Shown: in pieces, positions 54,346 to 63,100 of the stretch
How the letters are laid out: every line of letters begins with the position of its first letter
Position numbering within the stretch: the first letter of the stretch is position 1
NCBI RefSeq assembly: GCF_011927955.1
Contig: NZ_JAATJN010000001.1
Coordinates: 1,178,001-1,242,000, forward strand
Direction of reading: 5' to 3'
Length of the DNA: 64,000 nt
DNA from: Brevibacterium marinum
GTDB taxonomy: Bacteria; Actinomycetota; Actinomycetes; Actinomycetales; Brevibacteriaceae
Notes under the pieces: generated by a model
Database searches by the model: none
The model's input: the letters and a program-made list of their open reading frames with translations, nothing else
What the model was told of the DNA's origin: nothing
Position numbers and translations under genes: made by a program

Positions 54346-54707
54346 ACCAAACCCTGCATCAGTCCCTCGATCGGGCGTATCCGGGTCAACAGCTGCATTT
54401 GATCATGGATAACTATGCGACTCATAAGACGCCCGAGGTGCGGGCCTGGTTGGAGGAACATCCGCGGTTCCATGTTCACTTCACACCGACGTCTGGGTCG
54501 TGGTTGAACCTGGTGGAGGTGTGGTTCGGCATCATTGATCGGCAAGCGATCAAGCGAGGTGTTTTCACGTCGGTGAAGGATCTGAACAAGAAGATCCGGG
54601 AGTTCATCACGGGCTGGAACAAGCGCAAACACCCGTTCGTGTGGACGAAGACACCCGAGCAAGTACTGGCGAAAGCGAAGCCTAAAAGAACTTCAGAAAC
54701 GCGACAC
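54346..54707 (+). pseudogene. IS630 family transposase, C-terminal fragment
   Basis: Only the last 120 residues of an IS630 transposase remain: SLDRAYPGQQLHLIMDNYATHKTPEV (second catalytic Asp), SGSWLNLVEVWFGII (Glu), then VWTKTPEQVLAKAKPKRTSETRH. The 5' part was lost at the IS3 junction. The fragment keeps its right end (CTTCAGAAACGCGACAC), whose last codon CAC and TAG stop lie on the TA target of the next IS630. It is a different element from the following complete copy. Confidence 0.8.
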
Positions 54708-54709
54708 TA

Positions 54710-55842
54710 GTGTCCTGGTCGGTTAATTCGTTTCAGAAGTTGTAGAATGAAGCATGGCACGGACAGGACGCCCAAAAGCCGAACTGATACTCACCTCGGA
54801 TGAACGCGACCAACTCCAGCGCTGGGTCAGGCGCCGCAAGTCCTCACAAGCCCTGGCACTACGGTCACGGATCGTTCTCGCTGCTGGGGATGGACTGACG
54901 AACAAGGACATCGGTGAGCTCATCGGCTGCTCGCAGCCGACGGTGCGGAAGTGGCGGGGCCGATTCATCGAATCCCGTCTCGATGGCCTCTACGACGAAC
55001 CACGCCCAGGCAGACCAGCCACAATCACCACCGACGAGGTCGAAGACGTCATCGTCGCGACTTTGGAAGAGACCCCGGCCAACGCCACCCATTGGTCACG
55101 GACGAAGATGGCCGAACGCTCCGGCCTGTCGCGGACGACGATCGGTCGGATCTGGCAGGCCTTCGGACTCCAACCTCACCGTGAAGAAGGCTTCAAATTC
55201 TCCAACGATCCCCTCTTCGTTGAGAAGGTCTATGACATCGTCGGCCTCTACCTCGAGCCTCCCGAGTCCGCCGTCGTGCTCTCGGTCGACGAGAAGTCCC
55301 AAGTCCAGGCCCTGTCGCGGTCTCAACCGGCGTTTCCGATGATGCCGGGCATGCCGGAGAAACGCACCCACGACTACGTCCGCAACGGCACGACCAGCCT
55401 GTTTGCTGCGATGAACGTCGATGACGGCACCGTCATCGCCTCCACCCACCGCAAACACCGGTCGATCGAGTTCAAAAAGTTCCTGCAAAAGATCGACCGC
55501 GAGGTGCCAGACCATTTGGATGTCCATGTCGTCTGTGACAACTACGGCACCCACAAACACCCGATCGTGAAGACGTGGATGGCCAATCATGACCGGTTCC
55601 ACATGCACTTCACGCCGACGTATTCGTCATGGATCAACCAGGTCGAGCGGCTGTTTGCCGAAGTCACCCGGGATCTGCTCCAACGGTCGGACCATCGCAG
55701 TGTTCAGGCGCTGGAGAAGGACCTGCGCCAGTGGGTGGCGGCGTGGAACGAGAACCCGAAGCCATTCATCTGGACGAAGACTGCCGAAGAGATCCTCGCG
55801 TCCATCGGCCGACTACTGAAACGAACTACCGGACCGGGACAC
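54710..55842 (+). mobile_element. complete IS630 family element
   Basis: Terminal inverted repeats of 27 bp (left begins GTGTCCTGGTC at 54710, right ends GACCGGGACAC at 55842; 22-23 of 27 positions match) are flanked by TA (54708-54709 and 55843-55844), the usual IS630 target duplication. It inserted directly next to the end of another IS630 fragment and into the 3' end of an AraC-type gene. Confidence 0.88.
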
Positions 55843-55845
55843 TAG
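54754..55845 (+). CDS. IS630 family transposase
   Basis: A 363-residue intact transposase: N-terminal HTH (LTNKDIGELIGCSQPTVRKWRGRF), then the DDE domain with VVLSVDEKSQVQAL, HVVCDNYGTHKHP and SSWINQVERLFAEV. The stop TAG spans 55843-55845, so the termination codon is supplied by the duplicated TA target plus one flanking base. Likely active. Confidence 0.92.
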   Translation: MARTGRPKAELILTSDERDQLQRWVRRRKSSQALALRSRIVLAAGDGLTNKDIGELIGCSQPTVRKWRGRFIESRLDGLYDEPRPGRPATITTDEVEDVIVATLEETPANATHWSRTKMAERSGLSRTTIGRIWQAFGLQPHREEGFKFSNDPLFVEKVYDIVGLYLEPPESAVVLSVDEKSQVQALSRSQPAFPMMPGMPEKRTHDYVRNGTTSLFAAMNVDDGTVIASTHRKHRSIEFKKFLQKIDREVPDHLDVHVVCDNYGTHKHPIVKTWMANHDRFHMHFTPTYSSWINQVERLFAEVTRDLLQRSDHRSVQALEKDLRQWVAAWNENPKPFIWTKTAEEILASIGRLLKRTTGPGH

Positions 55846-56825
55846 AGACCCCGTGGAAGTCCCTGAGCACGATATTCGCCAGGAGTCATCGATGTTGACG
55901 CCCGAAAAACGCGATAGAAATGAGCCACGCTCGAGAATCCGGTATCATGCGCAATCGAGCTAACTGGCCGATTCGGAGAACCGAGCAAAAGCCGTTTAGC
56001 CTGCTCCACTCGGAGCTCCCTGAGCACTCCAATCACTGAATCGCCAGTTCCTTGAAACTCTCGGTAGAGGCTTCTTCGAGAGATGTGAATTCCCTCGGCG
56101 ATGCTGGTTGCATCCACACTTGGATCGATAAGATTCGCACGCATATATGCGATGGCTTGTTCTCGTCGAGTAGCGCCAGGGAGATCTGCACGAGCGGTGG
56201 TTGGAGTAACCAGATTGAGCGTAGAGAACGCAAGGTCAGAAGCATGGGGTTCCAGCCGTACTGCGCCTTCAGGATCACGGATCTGAGATTGCGCCAGATT
56301 AACGAAGAAGGAGGCGACTGCCGATACCGCCCCGTCACAAGGCAAGGTTCGCGCGAGTAGATCGTTGCCGCGAGAGATACCTGCACGGGCGAAAGCTTCG
56401 TCGGCAGGAAGTTCGACAATGACCTGTTCGTAGGGGCCAGCATTGTGCATGACAAAAGGTGCGGAACTGTCGTAGATGACCGCAGACCCCGGAGGAACCA
56501 CTGCGGTCCGATCAAATTGCTCTAAGACACAAGTTCCGCTGACTTGAAAGACGGTGTAAAGATACTCATCGCGTTCGTCGCCTTGTGCGATATGGCTGCG
56601 GCTGCGCCAGACATCCTCACCTCCGGCTCTTTTGATGGATAGTGCGAAGCTGGGAAATCGTCCGAGAGTGACCTCGCCGTCGAAATCAGAGTTTAAGGGG
56701 GCGGTAGAGACATCGACGTAAGCCTGTTGACTGATGTGCTGCCAGTGATCTGCAGCGTCGTTAATCGAGTTCTGAGTAGTCGACCAGCTACTCAACCGCA
56801 AACTGGGGACAGTTGGCTCACTCAT
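55842..56825 (-). CDS. AraC family regulator, C-terminus altered by IS630
   Basis: A 327-residue AraC-type regulator: N-terminal cupin-like sensing domain (AraC-binding-like, FPSFALSIKRAGGEDVWRSRSH... VPPGSAVIYDSSAPF) and C-terminal double HTH (ATSIAEGIHISRRSLYREFQ, VSSIAHDTGFSSVAHFYRVFRAS). The last residue and stop codon are formed at the IS630 insertion junction, so the native end may have been a few residues longer; the domain itself is complete. Its DNA is visibly lower in GC than the flanking backbone, which suggests transfer. It lies upstream-opposed to nothing but shares strand with the dehydrogenase gene at 56995, which it may regulate. Confidence 0.85.
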   Translation of the reverse strand: MSEPTVPSLRLSSWSTTQNSINDAADHWQHISQQAYVDVSTAPLNSDFDGEVTLGRFPSFALSIKRAGGEDVWRSRSHIAQGDERDEYLYTVFQVSGTCVLEQFDRTAVVPPGSAVIYDSSAPFVMHNAGPYEQVIVELPADEAFARAGISRGNDLLARTLPCDGAVSAVASFFVNLAQSQIRDPEGAVRLEPHASDLAFSTLNLVTPTTARADLPGATRREQAIAYMRANLIDPSVDATSIAEGIHISRRSLYREFQGTGDSVIGVLRELRVEQAKRLLLGSPNRPVSSIAHDTGFSSVAHFYRVFRASTSMTPGEYRAQGLPRGL

Positions 56826-56908
56826 GTGACGGCACCCCTTATATTCTCGCGAGAGTAGTGTCAATCGGTTTGGTGATTGGCCGGAAGCCCATTACTGACG
56901 AACTATAC

Positions 56909-56941
56909 AGTTCGGGTGCCACCAACGGTGGCACCCGAACT
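56909..56941. terminator. strong hairpin between dehydrogenase and araC-type genes
   Basis: AGTTCGGGTGCCACC (56909-56923) pairs perfectly with 56927-56941 around a 3-base AAC loop. It lies 55 nt downstream of the dehydrogenase stop on the minus strand, so it probably terminates that gene. There is no clear T-run. Confidence 0.7.
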
Positions 56942-56994
56942 GAGTCTCGTAGGCCGCTGAGTGGACCCGCTGACCTCCAGAGACGTGGGTCAGA

Positions 56995-58188
56995 TCAGGC
57001 TGGAATGAGCCCGTGCGGATCGATGATGAACTTGTCCGAAGCACCCTTATCAAAGGTTGCGTAGGCGTCTGGAGCATCGTCGAGACTGATGATCTTCGTG
57101 TTGAGCATGTCGCTGAGGTACGGCATGCGGTCCCAGAGAATGGCCATCATCAACTCGCGGTTGTAGTGCATGATCGGTGCCTGGCCGCCCGAGATTCGAG
57201 GTGACTTGATCCATGCCTTTCCGAAGTCGAGTGGGAAAGTTCCTTCCTGCTCTGCTTTCGACTCTGCAAGCGGATCGGGTCCGTAGACTCCGATAATGCC
57301 GGTGGCTCCACCAGGTCGGGTAGCGTCCATGACTTGATTGATCGCGTGCGCGGGATCCATATCTCCGGCCTCACGACCGATTCCATGTGCTTCCGAGCCC
57401 ACGTAGTCCACCGCACAATCCACCATGGGCTCGCCTAGAATAGCTTCGATCTGATCGGTCAGAGGAACATCCTCGTTGAGGTCAATGGTCTCGCAGCCGT
57501 TCTGCTTCATCAGATCGAGGCGGTCCTTGTGGTAGTCGCCGACAATGATGCATGACGCTCCGAGGAGGCGAGCTGCCGCTGCCCCGCACCGGCCGACAGG
57601 TCCTGCACCGGCAATATAGACTGTCGAGCCTGGCTTGGCGCCGGCCTCCATGAGTCCGTGGAATGCAGTGGGAAGAATGTCTGACAAGAGGGCCAAGTCG
57701 CGGATCTTCTCCATGGCCTGGTCCTTGTCTGGGAAGCGGAGCAGCTGAAAGTCGGCATAGGGCACAAACAGGTATTCCGCCTGTCCACCTTGCCAATTGC
57801 CGAGGTTGAACCCGTAGGCTGCGCAGGCGACATCTGGATTCGTAGTCTCGCAGATTTCCGTCCTGCGCGCCCGGCAATTGCGACACCGGCCGCAAGCGAC
57901 ATTGAACGGGACCGAGACGAGATCGCCTTCCTTGAGGAAAGTGACGTCGGATCCGAGCTCAACTACCTGGCCTGTCATTTCGTGTCCCATGACCATGCCT
58001 TGGGGCACTGGGAAAGAGCCACGGTAGATGTGGAGGTCGCTTCCGCAGATATTCGTAGCGACGATTTTCAATATGACACCGTGCGGTGCTTTTGCTCCGT
58101 CGGGCATCTCCAGTTTTGGGAAGTCGAGATTTTCGACCTGCATGTCTTGTGGATTAGCGAACACTACTGCGCGATTGCCATCAGCCAT
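56995..58188 (-). CDS. fdhA: zinc-dependent dehydrogenase, glutathione-independent formaldehyde dehydrogenase type
   Basis: A 397-residue medium-chain zinc dehydrogenase. Catalytic zinc ligands are in TNICGSDLHIYRG and GHEMTGQVVE; structural zinc in CGRCRNCRARRTEIC; Rossmann motif GAGPVGRCGAAAA. The insertion NPDVACAAYGFNLGNWQGGQAEY and the overall length match FdhA-type formaldehyde dismutase/dehydrogenase, which uses no glutathione. ATG 58188 has AAGGAC at 9 nt; an upstream ATG at 58242 is rejected. An alternative is another short alcohol or threonine-like dehydrogenase. It lies in a region of lower GC within the IS cluster. Confidence 0.85.
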   Translation of the reverse strand: MADGNRAVVFANPQDMQVENLDFPKLEMPDGAKAPHGVILKIVATNICGSDLHIYRGSFPVPQGMVMGHEMTGQVVELGSDVTFLKEGDLVSVPFNVACGRCRNCRARRTEICETTNPDVACAAYGFNLGNWQGGQAEYLFVPYADFQLLRFPDKDQAMEKIRDLALLSDILPTAFHGLMEAGAKPGSTVYIAGAGPVGRCGAAAARLLGASCIIVGDYHKDRLDLMKQNGCETIDLNEDVPLTDQIEAILGEPMVDCAVDYVGSEAHGIGREAGDMDPAHAINQVMDATRPGGATGIIGVYGPDPLAESKAEQEGTFPLDFGKAWIKSPRISGGQAPIMHYNRELMMAILWDRMPYLSDMLNTKIISLDDAPDAYATFDKGASDKFIIDPHGLIPA

Positions 58189-58486
58189 GATTCTCGTGTC
58201 CTTCCATAGGATGGTCATCCAGCTTTCCGCCGGAATTTGCATGCGAAACCGCTTATGTTTCGCCTGCCATTTCAGACTAGTAATCGGATCGGTTGATGTC
58301 GTTCGCTACTCGTGCCACTCCAGTCAACGATCGTGCCAGGCACCGTAGTCGGACGAGCGAGCAACTGTTGACGTGGCTGGCTGCGTTTCAGAACAGGCGC
58401 GGTTGGGTTGTAAGGGTCGGTTCTGGGACAGCAGCGTCATATTCGGCTTCTATCCACCGGCAGATCACTTCAACAACATAGGCGCG
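58189..58486. other. upstream region of the dehydrogenase gene up to the IS1380 remnant
   Basis: About 300 bases with no gene I can support; it must hold the dehydrogenase promoter. Part of the right half (58373-58486) continues the open frame of the IS1380 fragment but is not transposase sequence. Confidence 0.4.
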
Positions 58487-59485
58487 GGGACTGATGCAAG
58501 GATCGGTGACAAATTCGTCTCCGATGCTCTGGCCACCACGGCCCGAATCAACTCCGACCTCCCAGCCCTGGTCAGGGCTGATTCGGCGTACTACTCCTCG
58601 ACTGTGACCAAAGCCGCCCACGCTGCCGGGGCTCATGTGTCGATCACGGTGCGTATGGACAAGAAGGTCAAAGCAGCGATCGGAACAATCAGCGATGACG
58701 CATGGACTGGCATCGAATACCCGGAAGCGATCTACGACGAGGAGACCAAGACTTGGATCAACAAGGCTGAAGTCGCTGAGGTCCCGTTCACCGCGTTCAC
58801 TTCGAAGAAGAAGTCCCTACAGGCTACGGGGCGTTTGGTGGTCCGCCGCATCCCTGAGCTCAACGAGGCCAAACGCTCTGCTGGACAGGACCCCTTGTTC
58901 GACTTGTTCCTCTATCACGCGTTCTTCACCACAGTCGACAAAGACCGTTTCGACACCGTCGCTGCTGACCAAGTCCACCGCAAGCACGCGATCATCGAGC
59001 AAATCAATGCGGAACTGAAAAACGGGGCACTGGTGCATATGCCCTCCGGGGTGTTCGACGCCAATGCCGCCTGGGTGGCGATCGCGGCGATCACGCACAA
59101 CTTGTTGCGGGCTGCTGCCGGACTCATCGGTGGGCGGATGAGCAAAGTGCGCGCCCACACATTGCGGACTCGGATCATCGGCATCCCGGCCCGGATCGCT
59201 CACCGGGCCAGGAAGCTAATCCTGCACCTGCCGAAACGGTGGCCGTGGACGCAGGAATTCTCACGACTCTGGCAAGCAGCGTTGAGCCCACCTACACGAT
59301 CTTTGTCCTGACCGATTCGCTCCTGTGCGAGCACGATGCCGCGGGGTCTGGAGGAGACCTCGGGGAAACATTTGTGGAAGAGACCGGTGAGAGGCCGGGA
59401 CACTACTTCCTGCCCTCGCACCGCGTTCGCACTCGAATCCGAACGACCCCCTTGCCATCAAGCGAATCGGTGGATCAAGGCTAAG
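58487..59485 (+). mobile_element. IS1380 family remnant (5' deleted)
   Basis: The remnant starts abruptly in the transposase and runs to a right end ATCGGTGGATCAAGGCTAAG (59466-59485). Its left boundary carries a 26-bp sequence that is also found exactly in the tnsA fragment at 53065-53090. The right end truncates a kinase pseudogene. Confidence 0.7.
58510..59311 (+). pseudogene. IS1380 family transposase, C-terminal part
   Basis: About 265 residues from KFVSDALATTARINSDLPALVRADSAYYSS (second catalytic Asp region) to the C terminus with AIIEQINAELKNGALVHMPSG (Glu) and the Arg-rich end. The N-terminal 180-200 residues with the first Asp are missing, and residues before KFV (FYPPADHFNNIGAGTDARIGD) are not family sequence. 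Confidence 0.8.
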
Positions 59486-59921
59486 CGAGAGTGGAGTTCA
59501 AACGAACGCCGGGCCCTTGTGGAGCCGGAGAGACGCTGTGCTCGCAGCACCTCCAGCGGCGGGATTGACACCAGTACCAGGTCAGCGAAACCAAGTGCAC
59601 CGGCAGAGAAAGCTTGACGGACTGCGGCCAACTCATGGCGGAACCGCGCCCATGGTGAGGCACCGATCCGGCTCAGGCACCAACTGTAGTGCAGCTTGAG
59701 GGGTCGCTGTCACAGATTGCCAGGCCCCCACGGGCCTCCAGGACAACTGCCTGCCCCCAGTGGCTGCTATTGACGTGAGTCCAGTAGTCTGCCTGAGCGG
59801 GCATATCTGTGCCGTCCGGTTCGACTCCCGTAGGGGCGTATTCCTCGACAACTTCCAACGCGTGCTGGCGACACCACGTCGTCTTTCCAGCCGCGCTTGG
59901 TCCTTCAACTGCGATGATCAC
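59481..59921 (-). pseudogene. P-loop nucleoside-kinase-like protein, frameshifted and truncated
   Basis: GTG 59921, behind GGTGGAG at 8 nt, opens MIIAVEGPSAAGKTTWCRQHALEVV, a kinase P-loop. After CDSDP (about 59700) one base is missing in a G/C run (four bases where five restore the frame); the second frame continues as LKLHYSWCLSRIGASPWARFRHELAAV ... LVSIPPLEVLRAQR ... RRSFELHSRLA and is then cut by the IS1380 end at 59485. An 82-codon open frame remains from the start. Function of the intact family is unknown to me beyond kinase. Confidence 0.7.
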
Positions 59922-60069
59922 ATTGACATTCTCCACCACTTGTCGAGTATTGGATATTCGTATCGAGATGACGAGGCCTCTCGCAACGACTTCCACGACA
60001 TCGTCGATGTTGACTGATCCTCATGACTCGTTCGATCTGAGGGGTACCGGTGCCCGATAAACTTGTGGC

Positions 60070-60846
60070 ATGGTCTCTTCTGATTTCGGCTCGGCGCCTC
60101 CCCGATATGTTAGCGGAGGAGCCGAGCGACTCATCTCCGGCCTCTCACTCATTTTGGCCCCATTGCTGTGGACTGCCGGCCTGTTCCTCCAGTGGTTAGC
60201 CCGAGCGAGAGCCGGCCTGACGCTAAGCGAACTCGGCGATCTCGACGCGGCAACATTCGCAGCACCGATGCTGCTCGAAGTTCATGCCCGCCAGCCGGGA
60301 CTGTCCACTGCGGGGTCGACTCTGCTGCTCCTGGGAATTCTGCTGCTGGTACCTGCTGCCTTCGCTCTGTCACGCCAGGCCGCAGCCCAGGCACCATGGT
60401 CCGCGACGCTGGGATGCGTTCTGCTGACAGTGGGACTCATGGCGCGAATGTTCTACCTTGGGGTGGATGCGACGGCCTTCAATGTCGTCGAGCGGTTAGG
60501 GGCAGAGACAGCCTCATCACTGATTCTCGACGGCTACGGGGAACTGGCTTACGCATTCGGGCGAGTACCCGTCATTGCCTCCGCTGGGACGATCATTGGG
60601 TCACTGCTGCTGGCATTCGCCCTGTTCCGATCCGAACGGTGGGGGCTGTTGAGGTGCTTGTTCATCCTTCCAGCAGGGTGGCTCGGCATGGGAGTACTGA
60701 AAGAGCATGAGCCCGGGTTCGGAGGGCTTGCCCTCACCGTCGCCCTTCTCCCTTGCGGCTTCACTCTTCTTCGGGGGCATGTGCTGCGCCCGCGTTGCCT
60801 TCTTTCCAAGGGGTTGGGTCGGTGGCGCAGCCTAGTCAGCTGGTGA
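60070..60846 (+). CDS. multi-helix membrane protein of unknown function
   Basis: A 258-residue hydrophobic protein with about six or seven helices: LISGLSLILAPLLWTAGLFLQWL, LSTAGSTLLLLGILLLVPAAFAL, APWSATLGCVLLTVGLMARMFYLG and three more toward the C terminus. I do not recognise the family. The ATG is 6 nt after TAAACT, so translation is likely leaderless. No neighbours suggest a job. Confidence 0.75.
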   Translation: MVSSDFGSAPPRYVSGGAERLISGLSLILAPLLWTAGLFLQWLARARAGLTLSELGDLDAATFAAPMLLEVHARQPGLSTAGSTLLLLGILLLVPAAFALSRQAAAQAPWSATLGCVLLTVGLMARMFYLGVDATAFNVVERLGAETASSLILDGYGELAYAFGRVPVIASAGTIIGSLLLAFALFRSERWGLLRCLFILPAGWLGMGVLKEHEPGFGGLALTVALLPCGFTLLRGHVLRPRCLLSKGLGRWRSLVSW

Positions 60847-61237
60847 GCCGACGCTGTCCAATAACAACCTCGATGCCTGCGACCACCATCCTCACACCGA
60901 CATGAAATTGAGAACTCCGACATGGTCCCGGCGCGAAACTGAGTTTCCGCCATGAATCTTGGGAACCTACAACAGCGGACGGAAGAACTTTTTCTCCAGC
61001 ACCGGAATAAACTCTCGCTCCGCAAAGTTGAGTCTGGTGTAAGCAACTTTCATGATGCTGAGTTTGACGGCTCGGATCACGAAGATAATACTTGAGTGCA
61101 GTTGGCTCAATGTGTGCGGTCGAGTGGGTCCACCGCTCGTCCCCGCGGCAGGAAATGCTGTGGAAGCCAGGTGGTGGATCCGCCCGATCGCACACATTCG
61201 AGTCGAGATCACTCACGATATGTAAGGAGACAAGGTT
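60847..61237. other. dnaK upstream region with an IS-like end
   Basis: The left half (about 60895-60965) contains GGAAACTCAGTTTCGCGCC on the minus strand with TTCATGGCGG, which looks like the end of an IS, but I cannot name its family with certainty. The right half carries the dnaK promoter and the HAIR operator at 61090-61110. Confidence 0.45.
61090..61110. promoter_or_regulatory. HspR (HAIR) operator of the dnaK operon
   Basis: CTTGAGT (61090-61096), seven bases, then GCTCAAT (61104-61110): an imperfect inverted repeat of the HAIR consensus CTTGAGT-N7-ACTCAAG. It lies 128 nt before dnaK, where the HspR-DnaK repressor loop of actinobacteria acts. Confidence 0.8.
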
Positions 61238-63100
61238 ATGGCACGTGCAGTTGGAATCGACCTCGGAACCACGAACTCCGTCGTCACGGTCCTCGAAGGC
61301 GGTGACCCCAAGGTCATCGCGAACGCGGAAGGCGGTCGCACGACTCCGTCCGTCGTCGCTGTCAACAAGAACGGCGACTCCCTGGTCGGCGAAATCGCCA
61401 AGCGCCAGGCCGTCACCAACATCAAGAACACCGTTTCTTCGGTCAAGCGCCACATGGGCACCGACTGGTCCACAGAGCTCGGCGGCAAGACGCTGACGGC
61501 TCCGGAGGTCTCGGCCCGCATCCTGCAGAAGCTCAAGCACGACGCTGAGGAATACCTGCAGGAAGACGTCACTGACGCGGTGATCACCGTTCCCGCCTAC
61601 TTCAACGATGCCGAGCGTCAGGCCACGAAGGATGCCGGTGAGATCGCAGGACTCAACGTCTCGCGCATCATCAACGAGCCGACCGCCGCAGCCCTGGCCT
61701 ATGGCCTGGAGCGTGGCAAGGAAGACGAGGCCATTCTCGTCTTCGACCTCGGTGGCGGTACCTTCGACGTGTCCCTGCTGGAAGTCGGCAAGGACGAAGA
61801 CGAGTTCTCCACGATCCAGGTCCGCGCCACCTCGGGCGACAACCGCCTCGGCGGTGACGACTGGGATCAGCGCATCGTCGACTGGCTCGTCAGCGAGGTC
61901 AAGAACGGATACGGCGTCGACCTGAGCAAGGATGCGACAGCCCTGCAGCGTCTGAAGGAAGCTTCGGAGCAGGCCAAGAAGGAACTCTCCTCGGCTACCA
62001 GCACCAACATCTCGCTGCAGTACCTGTCGATGAGCGAGAATGGGCCCATCCACCTGGATGAGAGCCTGACTCGCGCGAAGTTCGAAGAGCTGACCAAGGA
62101 CCTCCTCGAGCGGACCAAGGCTCCGTTCCACGCAGTCATGAAGGACGCGGGCGTGTCCGTGTCCGATATCGACCACGTCGTGCTCGTGGGCGGTTCGACC
62201 CGTATGCCCGGCGTCTCCGCTGTCGTCACCGAACTCACCGGAGGCAAGGAACCCAACAAGGGCGTCAACCCCGATGAGGTCGTCGCGATCGGTGCAGCCG
62301 TCCAGGCCGGTGTCCTCGTGGGCGAACGCAAGGACGTTCTGCTCATCGACGTCACTCCGCTCTCGCTCGGACTAGAGACCAAGGGCGGCGTGATGACCAA
62401 GCTCATCGAGCGCAACACCCCGATTCCGACCAAGCGTTCGGAGACCTTCACCACGGCCGAGGATAACCAGCCCTCCGTGTCGATTCAGGTCTTCCAGGGA
62501 GAGCGCGAATTCACTCGCGACAACAAGAACCTGGGCACCTTCGAACTGACCGGCATCGCTCCGGCTCCTCGCGGCGTGCCGCAGATCGAGGTCGCCTTCG
62601 ACATCGACGCGAACGGCATCGTGCACGTGTCGGCCACCGACAAGGGCACGGGCACCGAGCAGTCGATGACGATCACCGGCGGTTCCGCACTGCCGAAGGA
62701 AGACATCGAACGCATGGTCCAGGATGCCGAGGAGAACGCAGAAGAGGACAAGAAGCGCCGTGAGGCCGCTGACACCCGCAACAATGCGGAGAACCTCGCC
62801 TACCAGACCGAGAAGCTCGTCACCGACAACGAGGACAAGCTGCCCGAAGAGGTCAAGACCGAGATCAACTCGGACGTCGAAGCCGTCAAGGAAGCCCTCA
62901 AGGGCGAAGACGACGACGCCGTGAAGTCGGCCTACGACAAGCTCGTCGCTAACCAGCAGAAGATCGGCGAAGCCATCTACAGCCAGCAGGACGCCGAGGG
63001 CGCCGCCGGTGAAGAGGCCGCAGGCGATGCTACTGCAAGTGCCGACGACGATGTCGTCGACGCTGAGGTTGTCGACGAAGAAGACGAGGAGAAGAAGTAA
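61238..63100 (+). CDS. dnaK: molecular chaperone DnaK (Hsp70)
   Basis: A 620-residue Hsp70: ATPase domain from [19 protein letters not shown] through [15 protein letters not shown] and [14 protein letters not shown], substrate domain with [27 protein letters not shown], then a helical lid and acidic C terminus ([18 protein letters not shown]). The ATG has AAGGAGACAAGG upstream. First gene of the dnaK-grpE-dnaJ operon; its stop overlaps the grpE start (TAATG). Confidence 0.98.
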   Translation: MARAVGIDLGTTNSVVTVLEGGDPKVIANAEGGRTTPSVVAVNKNGDSLVGEIAKRQAVTNIKNTVSSVKRHMGTDWSTELGGKTLTAPEVSARILQKLKHDAEEYLQEDVTDAVITVPAYFNDAERQATKDAGEIAGLNVSRIINEPTAAALAYGLERGKEDEAILVFDLGGGTFDVSLLEVGKDEDEFSTIQVRATSGDNRLGGDDWDQRIVDWLVSEVKNGYGVDLSKDATALQRLKEASEQAKKELSSATSTNISLQYLSMSENGPIHLDESLTRAKFEELTKDLLERTKAPFHAVMKDAGVSVSDIDHVVLVGGSTRMPGVSAVVTELTGGKEPNKGVNPDEVVAIGAAVQAGVLVGERKDVLLIDVTPLSLGLETKGGVMTKLIERNTPIPTKRSETFTTAEDNQPSVSIQVFQGEREFTRDNKNLGTFELTGIAPAPRGVPQIEVAFDIDANGIVHVSATDKGTGTEQSMTITGGSALPKEDIERMVQDAEENAEEDKKRREAADTRNNAENLAYQTEKLVTDNEDKLPEEVKTEINSDVEAVKEALKGEDDDAVKSAYDKLVANQQKIGEAIYSQQDAEGAAGEEAAGDATASADDDVVDAEVVDEEDEEKK

